Source of the DNA: Actinomycetales bacterium
GTDB lineage: Bacteria > Actinomycetota > Actinomycetes > S36-B12
Length of the DNA stretch: 64,000 nucleotides
Reading direction: 5' to 3'
Assembly: GCA_018970025.1 (NCBI GenBank)
Contig: JAGWXF010000001.1
Location: 124,001-188,000 of the forward strand
Under the pieces are notes generated by a model. It was not told where the DNA came from and did no database searches. It worked only from the letters and a program-made list of their open reading frames with translations. This document shows, in pieces, positions 9,831 through 19,607 of the stretch. The stretch's first letter is position 1. Each line of letters starts with the position of its first letter. Made by a program: the position numbers and the translations under genes.

Positions 9831-10619
9831 GTGGGGTACGTCATCGAGTGCCGGGACATCACCGTCCGCCGGGGCTCGCGGCACCTGCTGGATCACGTCA
9901 CCTGGTGCGTGGGCGAGGGCGAGCGCTGGGTCGTCCTCGGGCCGAACGGAGCCGGCAAGACGACCCTGCTCCTGATCGCCGCCACCCGGCTGTTCCCGAC
10001 GAGCGGCACGGTCGACGTGCTCGGCGAGCGGCTCGGGGCCACGGATCTCGCCGAGCTGCGACCCCTCGTCGGCTGGGCGAGCAGCGCCCTGGGCGGTGAC
10101 ATCCCGCCGGCGGAGTCGGTACGCAATGTCGTGATGACGGGTGCCTATGCCGTCACCGGCCGCTGGAACGAGGAGTACGCGGAGCCGGACCTTCGCCGGT
10201 GCGACACGATGCTGTGCGACTGGGGCCTGACCGAGCTGGCGCAGCGGACCTTCGGGACCCTGTCGGAGGGGGAGCGCAAGCGGGCCCTCATCGCCCGGGC
10301 CCTGATGTCGAACCCCGAGGTGCTGCTGCTGGACGAGCCAGGCGCCGGACTCGACCTCGCAGGCCGTGAGGATCTCGTGACGCGCATGGGAGCGCTCGCC
10401 TCGGACCCCGGAGCACCAACCCAGGTCGTCATCACCCACCACGTCGAGGAGATCCCGCCGGGGTTCACGCACGCCCTGCTGCTGCGATCGGGCCAGGCGA
10501 TCGCCCAGGGCGAGATCGCGGACGTGATCACGGACGAGCGCCTGTCCGCATGCTTCGGCCTGCCGCTGGCGGTCCGCCAGGAAGGCGGCCGCTTCCACGC
10601 CCGCCGGGCGCACGCATGA
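9831..10619 (+). CDS. Stand-alone ABC transporter ATP-binding protein
   Basis: GPNGAGKTTLL, LSEGERKRALIARAL, VLLLDEPGAGLDL; GTG start; no permease adjacent. Confidence 0.88.
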   Translation: MGYVIECRDITVRRGSRHLLDHVTWCVGEGERWVVLGPNGAGKTTLLLIAATRLFPTSGTVDVLGERLGATDLAELRPLVGWASSALGGDIPPAESVRNVVMTGAYAVTGRWNEEYAEPDLRRCDTMLCDWGLTELAQRTFGTLSEGERKRALIARALMSNPEVLLLDEPGAGLDLAGREDLVTRMGALASDPGAPTQVVITHHVEEIPPGFTHALLLRSGQAIAQGEIADVITDERLSACFGLPLAVRQEGGRFHARRAHA

Positions 10620-12100
10620 CCGTCCGCTGGATCCTCGGCGATCAGCTCGGCCCGCACTTCACCGAAGACCTGGGCCCCGACGATCGCGTGCTGCTGGTCG
10701 TCAGCAAGCGGGCCTTTGCCAGGCGGCGTTACCACCGGGCCAAGGCACACCTGGTTCTCAGTGCCATGCACCACCGTGCCGCCGAGCTTGGCGAGCGGGC
10801 CTGCCTGCTGGTCGTCGACCGCTTCGCCGACGCCCTGGATCGTGTGCCGCCGGCGGAGGTCATCGACCCGACGAGCCGGCCGGCGCGGGCCTTCGTCCGG
10901 TCCAGGGGCATGACGGTCCTGCCAGCGCGCGGCTTCGTTACCCGTGACGCCGACTTTCGGGCCTGGGCGACCGGCCGCGGCACGCGCCGACTCCTCCTGG
11001 AGGACTGGTACCGACATGTGCGGACCGCTACCGGCGTGCTGATGGAGGCAGGCCGGCCGATCGCGGGGCGGTGGAACTTCGACCATGACAACCGACTGCC
11101 GCCGCCGAAGGGCCAGGCGAGCCTCGGACTGCCCCGGCCCTGGCAGCCGGACGAGGATCCCATCGACGCGTCCGTGCGCACGCTGCTGGACCAGTGGCAG
11201 CGCGACGGCGACGTCGCCTTCATCGGTGATGACGGGCCCCGCCTGTTCGCCGCCACCCGACGAGAGGCACTGGACGCGCTCGAGGACTTCGTGCGCCACC
11301 GCCTGGCCCTCTTCGGCCCGTACGAGGACGCGGCCCTGGCCCAGGACTGGGCGATGGCCCACTCGCTGCTCTCCCCGGCGATGAACCTCGGACTCCTGCA
11401 TCCGACGGAGGTCGTCGACGCCTGCGTGGCCGCCTACGAGGCGGGAACGGCACCCCTGCAGAGCGTGGAGGCTGTCACCCGGCAGGTGCTCGGATGGCGC
11501 GAGTACGTCTGGCATCTGTACTGGTGGTTCGCCGAGGCCGACCAGGAGCGTCCGCCCAATGCCCTCGGGGCGCACGCGCCCATCCCCGCCTGGTTTGCGG
11601 ACCTCCAGGCCGATCAGGTCGAGGCATCCTGCCTGCGCGGAGCCCTGCGGGAGGTGCGGCAGCGGGGCTGGACCCACCACATCGTCCGCCTGATGATCCT
11701 GGGCAACTGGGCACTCCAGCGGGGATACGAGCCGGCAGAGGTTGCGGACTGGTTCACCCGCGCCTTCGTGGACGGCTACCCCTGGGTGATGACCGCGAAC
11801 GTGCTGGGGATGTCCCAGTACGCCGACGGCGGGCGGATGGCGACCAAGCCCTACGCCTCGGGCGGCGCGTACATCAAGCGGATGACCGACTCGTGCAGCG
11901 GGTGCTCCTATCGGCCCGATCATCGGGTCGGCCCACGGGCCTGCCCGTTCGCCGCCGGCTACTGGTGGTTTCTGCACCGGAATCGGGAGATACTCAGCAG
12001 CAATCCCCGCATGGCCGTGCCCATCCGGGGGCTGGAGCGACTGGCCGACCTGGACGACGTCGTCGCCCAGGAAGGGGCAAGGGGACACCAGCCACCATGA
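10616..12100 (+). CDS. Cryptochrome/photolyase family protein, FeS-containing prokaryotic (6-4)/CryPro type
   Basis: ILGDQLGPHF, RYHRAKAHLVLSAMHH, NVLGMSQYADGGRMATKPYASGGAYIKRMTDSCSGCSYRPDHRVGPRACPF with FeS-ligand Cys. Confidence 0.9.
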   Translation: MTVRWILGDQLGPHFTEDLGPDDRVLLVVSKRAFARRRYHRAKAHLVLSAMHHRAAELGERACLLVVDRFADALDRVPPAEVIDPTSRPARAFVRSRGMTVLPARGFVTRDADFRAWATGRGTRRLLLEDWYRHVRTATGVLMEAGRPIAGRWNFDHDNRLPPPKGQASLGLPRPWQPDEDPIDASVRTLLDQWQRDGDVAFIGDDGPRLFAATRREALDALEDFVRHRLALFGPYEDAALAQDWAMAHSLLSPAMNLGLLHPTEVVDACVAAYEAGTAPLQSVEAVTRQVLGWREYVWHLYWWFAEADQERPPNALGAHAPIPAWFADLQADQVEASCLRGALREVRQRGWTHHIVRLMILGNWALQRGYEPAEVADWFTRAFVDGYPWVMTANVLGMSQYADGGRMATKPYASGGAYIKRMTDSCSGCSYRPDHRVGPRACPFAAGYWWFLHRNREILSSNPRMAVPIRGLERLADLDDVVAQEGARGHQPP

Positions 12101-12783
12101 CCCGGCATCCCTTCCTGCGATTCCTCGCCTGGCTGGCCTGTGTTGCGTGCCTGATCGCTGCCGTCGCCATCGGCCTGGGGACGGCATGGTTCTGGCAGGC
12201 GTTCGGCGGCCAGGGCCGGGTCATCGCCAACCTGGGCGCGATCCCCGTGGCCGACGGCTCCCGGGCGATCGTCATCGATATCGACCGAGTGCAGGCGACC
12301 GTGCCCGACCTGCCGCTTCGTGGGACGGCCTCCCTGACCGTGAAGCCCGGACAGGATCGCTCCGGTGACCAGCCGGCCGACATCTTCGTCGGCCTTGCCC
12401 CGGCTGACGTCGTCGACGCCTACCTCGCCGGAGCCCCCTACAGCGTGGGCCGGCTGGCGGAGGGCTCCTGGACGGTGACGCAGGTGCCCGGAGACCAGCC
12501 CCTCGGCGCTCCTGCCGACGTGCCGTGGACCGTCTCAGCGCGCAGCGCATCGCCGAGCGTGCCCCTGACCGGACAGGCTCCATTCACCGTCGCCATCCTC
12601 AATGGCGACGGGGCGGCGCCAGTCGACGTCCGGCTGTTCCTCGTGCTGACGCTGGTGGAGGCGAGCACGTACCAGGCGTGGGCGATCGGACTGGCGATCG
12701 GCCTGCTGGTGCTCGCCTGGACCTTCGGCTATGTCGCGGCGGTCCGCCTCGCACCGAGGGCCGACAGGTGGCCGGCCCGATGA
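12097..12783 (+). CDS. Hypothetical membrane protein (TM at both ends, extracytoplasmic beta-rich middle)
   Basis: 228 aa ORF, ATGA overlap on both sides; hydrophobic N- and C-terminal segments. Confidence 0.75.
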   Translation: MTRHPFLRFLAWLACVACLIAAVAIGLGTAWFWQAFGGQGRVIANLGAIPVADGSRAIVIDIDRVQATVPDLPLRGTASLTVKPGQDRSGDQPADIFVGLAPADVVDAYLAGAPYSVGRLAEGSWTVTQVPGDQPLGAPADVPWTVSARSASPSVPLTGQAPFTVAILNGDGAAPVDVRLFLVLTLVEASTYQAWAIGLAIGLLVLAWTFGYVAAVRLAPRADRWPAR

Positions 12784-13364
12784 GCATTCCCGACGGCTCG
12801 CACTCCCTCGAACCTGACCGGGTGTGGACGATTCCCAACGCCCTCAGCCTTGCCCGGTTGCTCGGCGTGCCCGTCTTCCTGTGGCTGGTGATCGTCGCCC
12901 GGCAGGATGGCTGGGCCTTCGCCCTGCTGGTCGTCGCCGGCGTCACCGACTGGCTCGATGGCGCGATCGCGCGCTGGACCGGTCAGTTCAGCCGCCTGGG
13001 CACGCTGCTGGACCCGATGGCCGATCGCCTGTACATCGCCGCGACGCTCATCGGGCTGGCCATCCGGGGCATCATCCCCTGGTGGCTGGTCGTCCTGCTG
13101 GCGATGCGCGATGTGCTGCTGCTCGGCCTGCTGCCGGCCCTGCGGCGGCGCGGCATGCTCGCCCTGCCGGTGACCCTGGTCGGCAAGGCAGCGACGTTCT
13201 GCCTCCTGTGGGGCTTTCCCTTCCTCTTGCTGGGCGCCGGCTCCGACGGGCTTGCCCTGTTCGCGCGGACGTGCGGCTGGGCCTTCGCCCTGTGGGGGAC
13301 GGCCCTGTACTGGTGGGCGGGCATCGACTACCTGGTGAAGGGACTGCGCCTGACCCGCACCTGA
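12780..13364 (+). CDS. CDP-alcohol phosphatidyltransferase family protein (PgsA-like)
   Basis: VTDWLDGAIARWTGQFSRLGTLLDPMADR (DGxxAR..GxxxDxxxD motif). Confidence 0.92.
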   Translation: MSIPDGSHSLEPDRVWTIPNALSLARLLGVPVFLWLVIVARQDGWAFALLVVAGVTDWLDGAIARWTGQFSRLGTLLDPMADRLYIAATLIGLAIRGIIPWWLVVLLAMRDVLLLGLLPALRRRGMLALPVTLVGKAATFCLLWGFPFLLLGAGSDGLALFARTCGWAFALWGTALYWWAGIDYLVKGLRLTRT

Positions 13365-13468
13365 GATCCTCGGCTGCCGGCTGCTGGCCACGGAGACCAG
13401 CGCTGCGGCATATTTGCGCTCACATGACGGGGCCAGCCAGGGCGCCGGACTGACGAAGGGCAGCGAGC

Positions 13469-13846
13469 ATGAATCCCGAAGAGCTGCGGTACACCGCGGA
13501 GCATGAGTGGGTGCGCATCGACGGCGACATCGCGGAGGTCGGTATCACGGACTTCGCCCAGGATGCCCTCGGTGACATCGTGTATGCCAGCCTGCCTGAG
13601 GCCGGTGTCGCGGTCCGTGCCGGCACGCCCTGCGGGGAGGTCGAGTCGACCAAGAGCGTGAGCGAGATCTACGCGCCGCTCGATGGCGCAGTCACCGAGC
13701 GCAACACTGCCCTCGATACCGCGCCCGAGACGGTCAATGACGACCCCTACGGTGCCGGCTGGCTGATCCGGATCCGGATCGCAGAGCCGGCCCAGGTGAC
13801 CGCGCTCCTGACCGCCGCCCAGTACGCGGAACTCATCGCGAAGTAG
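13469..13846 (+). CDS. gcvH: Glycine cleavage system H protein
   Basis: LRYTAEHEWVRIDGDIAEVGITDFAQDALGDIVYASLPEAG...GEVESTKSVSEIYAPLDG (lipoyl Lys). Confidence 0.96.
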   Translation: MNPEELRYTAEHEWVRIDGDIAEVGITDFAQDALGDIVYASLPEAGVAVRAGTPCGEVESTKSVSEIYAPLDGAVTERNTALDTAPETVNDDPYGAGWLIRIRIAEPAQVTALLTAAQYAELIAK

Positions 13847-13902
13847 CAGGTCGGCGTTCGCGCCTTCCCGGTAGCGACGCGATGGCACGGTAGATTCGGG
13901 AC

Positions 13903-14394
13903 ATGCCTACCTGCCCGGCATGCGCAGCGATCGTCGACGCCGGCGATCACTTCTGCGCGGCCTGCGGGGCACCGCTGGAGGCGGGCCTTGACTTCACCGG
14001 GGCCATCTCGGCCATCACTGGCGGAACAGGCTCAGGAGCCCTCGGCGCGGTGCGACCGGGCGCCCGGACGGACATCCCGTCCGGCTCTGCCCTGCTGATC
14101 GTGCAGCGCGGCCCGGGGGAAGGATCGGAGTTCCCGTTGCCCGCCGGCGGGGATGTCTACAGCGTCGGGCGCGCTCCGGAGTCGGACATCTTCCTCGACG
14201 ATGTCACGGTCAGTCGCCGGCATGCCGAGTTCCGGCACGGTGCGCAGGGGTGGAGCATCCGCGATACCGGGAGCCTGAACGGGACGTACGTCGACCGCAA
14301 GCGCGTCAATGACCGTCGACTTGTCGGTGGCGAGGAAGTCCAGATCGGAAAGTTCCGGTTCGTCTTCCTGGCCAGCGTCGAGCCGACGGCCTAG
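13903..14394 (+). CDS. Zinc-ribbon plus FHA domain protein (GarA/OdhI positional homologue)
   Basis: CPACAAIVDAGDHFCAACGAP zinc ribbon; FHA core YSVGRAPESDIFLDDVTVSRRHAEF...DTGSLNGTYVD. Confidence 0.9.
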   Translation: MPTCPACAAIVDAGDHFCAACGAPLEAGLDFTGAISAITGGTGSGALGAVRPGARTDIPSGSALLIVQRGPGEGSEFPLPAGGDVYSVGRAPESDIFLDDVTVSRRHAEFRHGAQGWSIRDTGSLNGTYVDRKRVNDRRLVGGEEVQIGKFRFVFLASVEPTA

Positions 14395-14405
14395 GGCACC
14401 GCGCG

Positions 14406-15104
14406 GTGACCCAGCCGGCCGGCCGTGCCTCGGGCACCCTGAGCATCGGCGAGGTGCTCACCCTGCTGAAACGCGAGTTCTCCGACATCACCATCAGCAA
14501 GATCCGCTTCCTGGAGGCGGAGGGGCTGGTCACCCCCGAGCGGACGGAATCGGGCTACCGGAGGTTCACCGGCCGAGATATCGACCAGCTGCGCGCCGTG
14601 CTGACCATGCAGCGCGATCAGTACCTGCCCCTGAGGGTGATCCGCGAGCAGCTCGTGGACAACGCAGACCCGGGGCCCGTGGCGATCGCGGGGACCGGGC
14701 TGCACGCTGATGACTTCAGGGCGGGCGCCGGGCGCGTGCGCCTGACGCGAACCGAGCTGGCCGAGCAGGCCGGGCTGGCGGAGTCGATGGTCGCCGAGCT
14801 TGAGGCCCAGGGCCTGGTCTGGTGCACCCCGACCGGGCACTATGACGAGGAAGCCCTGGCGGTCGCCGGCATTGCCGCCCGATTATCGGCCTTCGGCGTC
14901 GAGCCTCGGCACCTGCGGGCATTCCGCGTTGTCGCCGATCGCGATAGCGGCCTCGTCGAGCGCATCGCGGCTCCGCGGGGCAGCCCGCGTGACCCCGACG
15001 CCCGGGCACGTGCCCAGGAGACCATCCGGGAACTGGCCTCGCTGTTCATCCAGCTGCATGCATCCCTGCTCCGCGCCCAACTCGTGCGTGCAGGCAAGGG
15101 CTAG
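14406..15104 (+). CDS. MerR family transcriptional regulator, FtsR-like
   Basis: LSIGEVLTLLKREFSDITISKIRFLEAEGLVTPERTESGYRRFTGRDIDQLRAVLTMQRDQYLPLRVI; position between FHA and bifunctional nuclease genes. Confidence 0.88.
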   Translation: MTQPAGRASGTLSIGEVLTLLKREFSDITISKIRFLEAEGLVTPERTESGYRRFTGRDIDQLRAVLTMQRDQYLPLRVIREQLVDNADPGPVAIAGTGLHADDFRAGAGRVRLTRTELAEQAGLAESMVAELEAQGLVWCTPTGHYDEEALAVAGIAARLSAFGVEPRHLRAFRVVADRDSGLVERIAAPRGSPRDPDARARAQETIRELASLFIQLHASLLRAQLVRAGKG

Positions 15105-15121
15105 CGGGTTACCCTGTCCGG

Positions 15122-15589
15122 GTGCGCACCCTTGACTTGGTCGGTGTCCGGATGGAGATGCCGTCGAACAGCCCCATCGTGCTGCTCCGCGAGAGCGATG
15201 GGACACGGTATCTGCCGATCTGGGTGGGGGCCGTGGAGGCGACGGCCATCGCGTATGCGCAGCAGGGGGTCGTTCCGCCGCGACCACTGACCCATGACCT
15301 GATGCTCGACGTCATCACCTCGTTGGGTGCCACGCTCACCGAGGTGACGATCACGGCGCTCACCGATGGCGTGTTCTACGCCGAGCTGGCATTCGCCTCG
15401 GGCTCCCGGGTGAGCGCACGGCCCTCTGACGCCATCGCCCTCGCGGTGCGGGCCGGGGTGCCGATCGTCTCTGCTGACGACGTGCTCGATGCCGCCGGCA
15501 TCGAGCTGCCCGACGACGAGCCAAGCGAGGACGAGGTTGAGCGATTCCGGGAGTTCCTCGACCAGGTATCGCCTGAGGACTTCCAGTAG
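15122..15589 (+). CDS. Bifunctional nuclease family protein (DUF151)
   Basis: LVGVRMEMPSNSPIVLLRESDGTRYLPIWVGAVEATAIAYAQQG...RPLTHDLMLDVI. Confidence 0.92.
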   Translation: MRTLDLVGVRMEMPSNSPIVLLRESDGTRYLPIWVGAVEATAIAYAQQGVVPPRPLTHDLMLDVITSLGATLTEVTITALTDGVFYAELAFASGSRVSARPSDAIALAVRAGVPIVSADDVLDAAGIELPDDEPSEDEVERFREFLDQVSPEDFQ

Positions 15590-15654
15590 CGGGGCGTCGT
15601 CCAAGGCTCAGGTTGAGGTTCAGACTTCCGTTCCTAGCCTCGGCGTGTGTCGCA

Positions 15655-15683
15655 TTGACCAGGGCACCGGGCCTGCCTAGCGT
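15655..15683 (+). promoter_or_regulatory. Candidate SigA-type promoter for downstream merR gene
   Basis: TTGACC-N17-TAGCGT in the 184-bp intergenic region. Confidence 0.45.
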
Positions 15684-15773
15684 CAGGCCTGCCCACTTCC
15701 CCATGGTGGTCCAGCATCCGAGCAGCCGCCGCCGATGGCTCGTCTCGGCACCGGATCGACGCAGGAGGCAGAT

Positions 15774-16340
15774 GTGAACGCGCCGCACGATGCGACCGCA
15801 CAGCAGGACGCCCTGTTCGACGACTCCGACCTGCGCCCGCTGCCGGCCGACATCGGCTACCGGGGGCCGATTGCCTGCGCTGCGGCCGGGATCACGTACC
15901 GGCAGCTGGACTACTGGGCACGCACCGGCCTGGTCGTGCCCACCGTCCAGGACGCGACCGGATCCGGGAGCCATCGACTGTACGGGTTTCGCGACATCCT
16001 GATCCTGCGCATCGTCAAGCGGCTCATCGACACCGGGGTCTCCCTTGCGAACATCCGTGCGGCGGTCGACCACCTGTCATCGCGCGGCGGCGAGGATCTC
16101 GCCCGGATGACGCTGATGAGCGACGGTGCCACGATCTACGAGTGCCGCAGCGCGGATGAGGTCATCGACCTGGTCCGCGGCGGCCAGGGCGTCTTCGGCA
16201 TTGCCGTCGGCAGCGTGTGGCGCGAGGTCGAGGGCACCCTGGCCGACCTGCCTGGCGAGCGGCCAGGCGGCGACGTCGTGCTCCCGGAATCCGCACCCGA
16301 TGAGCTCTCGGCGCGACGCGCACGGCGCATCGCAGGCTGA
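15774..16340 (+). CDS. MerR family transcriptional regulator (second copy, Rv1830-like position)
   Basis: GTG start with AGGAGG RBS; ITYRQLDYWARTGLVVPTVQDATGSGSHRLYGFRDILILRIVKRLIDTGVSLANIRAAV. Confidence 0.88.
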   Translation: MNAPHDATAQQDALFDDSDLRPLPADIGYRGPIACAAAGITYRQLDYWARTGLVVPTVQDATGSGSHRLYGFRDILILRIVKRLIDTGVSLANIRAAVDHLSSRGGEDLARMTLMSDGATIYECRSADEVIDLVRGGQGVFGIAVGSVWREVEGTLADLPGERPGGDVVLPESAPDELSARRARRIAG

Positions 16341-16379
16341 TCCGACCGCCTCTGGGTAGTCTTCAGGCGCTGATTGACC

Positions 16380-16580
16380 CCATGCGGGAGAGACCGCCGG
16401 CCAGCCAGGCCGGAGGCGCCGAAGGAGCAAGCCTCCCCGCAAACCTCTCAGGCAACCGGACCGCATGGGGAAGGCACCTCTGGAAGGCGGGGCCACCCGG
16501 CCCCCACCGACGGTGAAACCCGGCAGCCGCCGGGGAAGCTCTCAGGTCGCGGTTGACGCGGGCAACAGAGGGGGAGCAGG
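16380..16580 (+). promoter_or_regulatory. Tandem glycine riboswitch
   Basis: Aptamer 1 cgggagaga..gcgccgaaggagcaa..ctctcaggcaa..ggcacctctgg; aptamer 2 caccgacggtgaaacc..ggggaagctctcaggt..gcaacagagggggag; immediately upstream of gcvP. Confidence 0.9.
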
Positions 16581-16630
16581 CGCGACGAGCGCCGTCGTCC
16601 CCGTGCGCTGCGCACCCGACCTGAAGGCCG

Positions 16631-19591
16631 ATGATGACCCTCCATCCCACAGCTCACGCGGACGCCGACTCGCTCGCCGATGTTCCGCCTGCCGATGCGG
16701 ATCCGATCGCGGATCGGCTGGCAAGCGCACCCTTCGCCGAACGTCACATCGGGCCTGCTGACCGCGACATCTCCCGGATGCTTTCGGCGCTGGGATACGA
16801 CAGCCTCGATGCGCTCACTGAGGCGGTCGTACCGGAGGTGATCCGATGGTCGCAGGGCCTGCGCATCCCGTCGGCCGTCGACGAGCAGACGGCGCGGGCT
16901 GAGCTTGCCGAACTGGCCCAGCAGAACCGCCGGATGGTCAGCATGATCGGCCTTGGCTATGCCGACACGCTGACTCCGGCCGTCATCAGGCGCAATGTCC
17001 TGGAGAGCCCCTCCTGGTATACCGCCTATACGCCCTACCAGCCGGAGATCTCCCAGGGCCGCCTGGAGGCCCTGCTGAACTTCCAGACCATGATCGAGGA
17101 CCTGACCGCCCTGCCGATCGCGGGGTCGTCGCTCCTGGACGAGCCGACAGCCGCGGCTGAGGCCATGGGACTGGCCCTGCGCACGGTCCGCGCAAGCCGG
17201 ATCATCGTCGATGCCGACACCCACCCGCAGACCCTGGCCGTGATCGCCACCCGCGCGGAGCCGCTCGGGATTGAGGTGGTCGTCTGCGACCTCTCGGCCG
17301 GCCTGCCAGCGGGGGAGCTGGCCGCGGTGCTGATCAGCTACCCGGGGACATCCGGATGCGTTCGAGACCCCAGACCGGTGATCGAGGCCGCCCACGACAG
17401 GGGAGCGCTGGCCATCGTCATCACCGACTTGCTGGCGCTCACCGTGCTCACGCCTCCCGGGGAGCTCGGCGCTGATGTGGCCGTGGGCTCGGCCCAGCGC
17501 TTCGGCGTCCCGTTCGGATTCGGGGGCCCCCACGCAGGATTCATGGCAGTGCGGTCAGGCCTGGAGCGCAGCCTGCCCGGTCGCCTCGTCGGCGTCAGCG
17601 TGGATGCTGACGGCACGCCCGCCTATCGGCTGGCCCTGCAGACCCGAGAGCAGCACATCCGGCGCGAGAAGGCCACCAGCAACATCTGCACCGCCCAGGT
17701 GCTCCTGGCCGTGGTGGCGTCCATGTACGCCGCGTATCACGGCCCCGATGGGCTGCGACGCATTGCCGAGCGGGCGCATCGCTATGCCGCGGTGCTCGCC
17801 GCCGGCCTGACGAGCGCGGGCGTGACCGTCGAGCATGCCGACTTCTTCGACACGGTTCGGTTGCGAGTGCCGGGCAGGGGGCGGGCGCTGACGGACGCTG
17901 CCGCTGCCGCGGGGATCAATATCCGGTACGTGGACGAGGACACCGTCTCGGTGTCGACCGACGAGGTCACGACGGGGGAGCACGTACGGACCCTGTGGCG
18001 TGCCTGTGCCGCCTGGTATCCGGACGCTGCCAGCCTGGACCTGGCCGAGGTCGATGCCCGAACCGCGGGGGAGCTCCCGCAGGCGCTGCAGCGCCGTACG
18101 CCGTACCTGACCCACCCGGTCTTCAGCCTCCACCGCAACGAGACCGCGATGCTGCGCTACCTGCGCACGCTCGCGGACCGGGACATCGCATTGGACCGCT
18201 CGATGATCCCGCTCGGCTCGTGCACGATGAAGCTCAACGCGACCACCGAGATGGAGCCCATCACGTGGCCGGAGTTCGCCGGCATCCACCCATTCGCGCC
18301 GCTGGAGCAGGCCGGCGGCTACCTGTCGCTGATCGCGGCACTGGAGTCCTGGCTGGTCGAGGTCACCGGCTACGCCGCGGTCAGCCTGCAGCCCAATGCC
18401 GGATCACAGGGCGAGTTCGCCGGGCTCCTGGCGATCCGCGCCTACCACCGGGCCAATGGCCAGGCCCAGCGTGACGTGTGCCTGATCCCCAGCAGCGCCC
18501 ACGGAACGAATGCCGCGAGCGCCGTGATGGCGGGCATGCGCGTCGTGGTCATCGCCTGCGACAGCGACGGCAACGTCGATGTCGACGATCTGCGCCAGCG
18601 CCTGGCCGAGCATGGCGACCGCGTCGCGGCGCTGATGATCACCTACCCGTCGACGCACGGGGTGTTCGAGGGGTCGGTCGGCGACATCTGCGCGATGGTG
18701 CATGCGGCCGGCGGGCAGGTCTATGTCGACGGGGCCAACCTCAATGCCCTGGTCGGCCTGGCGAAGCCAGGCGCCTTCGGCGCCGACGTGTCGCACCTGA
18801 ACCTGCACAAGACCTTCTGCATCCCGCATGGGGGCGGCGGCCCAGGCGTCGGACCGGTGGCCGTGCGCGAGCACCTGGCCGCGTACCTGCCCTCGCATCC
18901 ACTGCGTCCGCAGGCGGGCCCGACAGGGCGAGGTCACGCTGACGGCGGTGTCGGCCCTGTCAGCGGGGCGCCCTGGGGGAGCGCCGGCATCCTGCCGATC
19001 CCCTGGGCATACATCCGCATGATGGGGCCCGATGGCCTGCGCCGGGCAACCCAGGTTGCCATCCTCTCGGCGAACTACCTTGCCCGGCGCCTGGGGGAGC
19101 ACTACCCAGTGCTGTATGCCGGCTCCCACGGGCTGGTAGCCCATGAGTGCATCCTCGACATCCGGCCGATCACCGCAGCAACAGGCGTCACGGTCGACGA
19201 CATCGCCAAGCGACTGATCGACTATGGCTTCCATGCGCCGACGATGTCCTTCCCGGTCGCCGGCACGCTGATGGTGGAGCCCACCGAGAGCGAGGACCTC
19301 CGCGAGCTCGATCGCTTCATCGAGGCGATGATCGCCATCAAGGGGGAGATCCACGAGATTGCCCGGGGGAGATGGGCCGTCGAGGAGAGCCCTGTGCGCC
19401 ATGCACCGCACACGGCAGCGTCCGTGATCGGGCCGTGGGAGCGTCCCTACTCCGCGCGCCAGGCGGCGTACCCGGTCGACTTCGGCACCCGGGGCAAGTA
19501 CTGGCCACCTGTTCGCCGGATCGACGGGGCGTACGGTGACCGGAACCTCGTCTGCGCCTGCCCGCGACCGGAGGAGCTCGCGTCGACATAA
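16631..19591 (+). CDS. gcvP: Glycine dehydrogenase (aminomethyl-transferring), P protein
   Basis: 986 aa; [50 protein letters not shown]-Lys motif. Confidence 0.97.
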   Translation: MMTLHPTAHADADSLADVPPADADPIADRLASAPFAERHIGPADRDISRMLSALGYDSLDALTEAVVPEVIRWSQGLRIPSAVDEQTARAELAELAQQNRRMVSMIGLGYADTLTPAVIRRNVLESPSWYTAYTPYQPEISQGRLEALLNFQTMIEDLTALPIAGSSLLDEPTAAAEAMGLALRTVRASRIIVDADTHPQTLAVIATRAEPLGIEVVVCDLSAGLPAGELAAVLISYPGTSGCVRDPRPVIEAAHDRGALAIVITDLLALTVLTPPGELGADVAVGSAQRFGVPFGFGGPHAGFMAVRSGLERSLPGRLVGVSVDADGTPAYRLALQTREQHIRREKATSNICTAQVLLAVVASMYAAYHGPDGLRRIAERAHRYAAVLAAGLTSAGVTVEHADFFDTVRLRVPGRGRALTDAAAAAGINIRYVDEDTVSVSTDEVTTGEHVRTLWRACAAWYPDAASLDLAEVDARTAGELPQALQRRTPYLTHPVFSLHRNETAMLRYLRTLADRDIALDRSMIPLGSCTMKLNATTEMEPITWPEFAGIHPFAPLEQAGGYLSLIAALESWLVEVTGYAAVSLQPNAGSQGEFAGLLAIRAYHRANGQAQRDVCLIPSSAHGTNAASAVMAGMRVVVIACDSDGNVDVDDLRQRLAEHGDRVAALMITYPSTHGVFEGSVGDICAMVHAAGGQVYVDGANLNALVGLAKPGAFGADVSHLNLHKTFCIPHGGGGPGVGPVAVREHLAAYLPSHPLRPQAGPTGRGHADGGVGPVSGAPWGSAGILPIPWAYIRMMGPDGLRRATQVAILSANYLARRLGEHYPVLYAGSHGLVAHECILDIRPITAATGVTVDDIAKRLIDYGFHAPTMSFPVAGTLMVEPTESEDLRELDRFIEAMIAIKGEIHEIARGRWAVEESPVRHAPHTAASVIGPWERPYSARQAAYPVDFGTRGKYWPPVRRIDGAYGDRNLVCACPRPEELAST

Positions 19592-19607
19592 CACCTGACG
19601 CATCGCG

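Noticed and set aside
15661-15695. Direct repeat GGCCTGCC around the candidate merR promoter
   Set aside because: Short GC-rich 8-mer repeat; not distinguishable from background composition.
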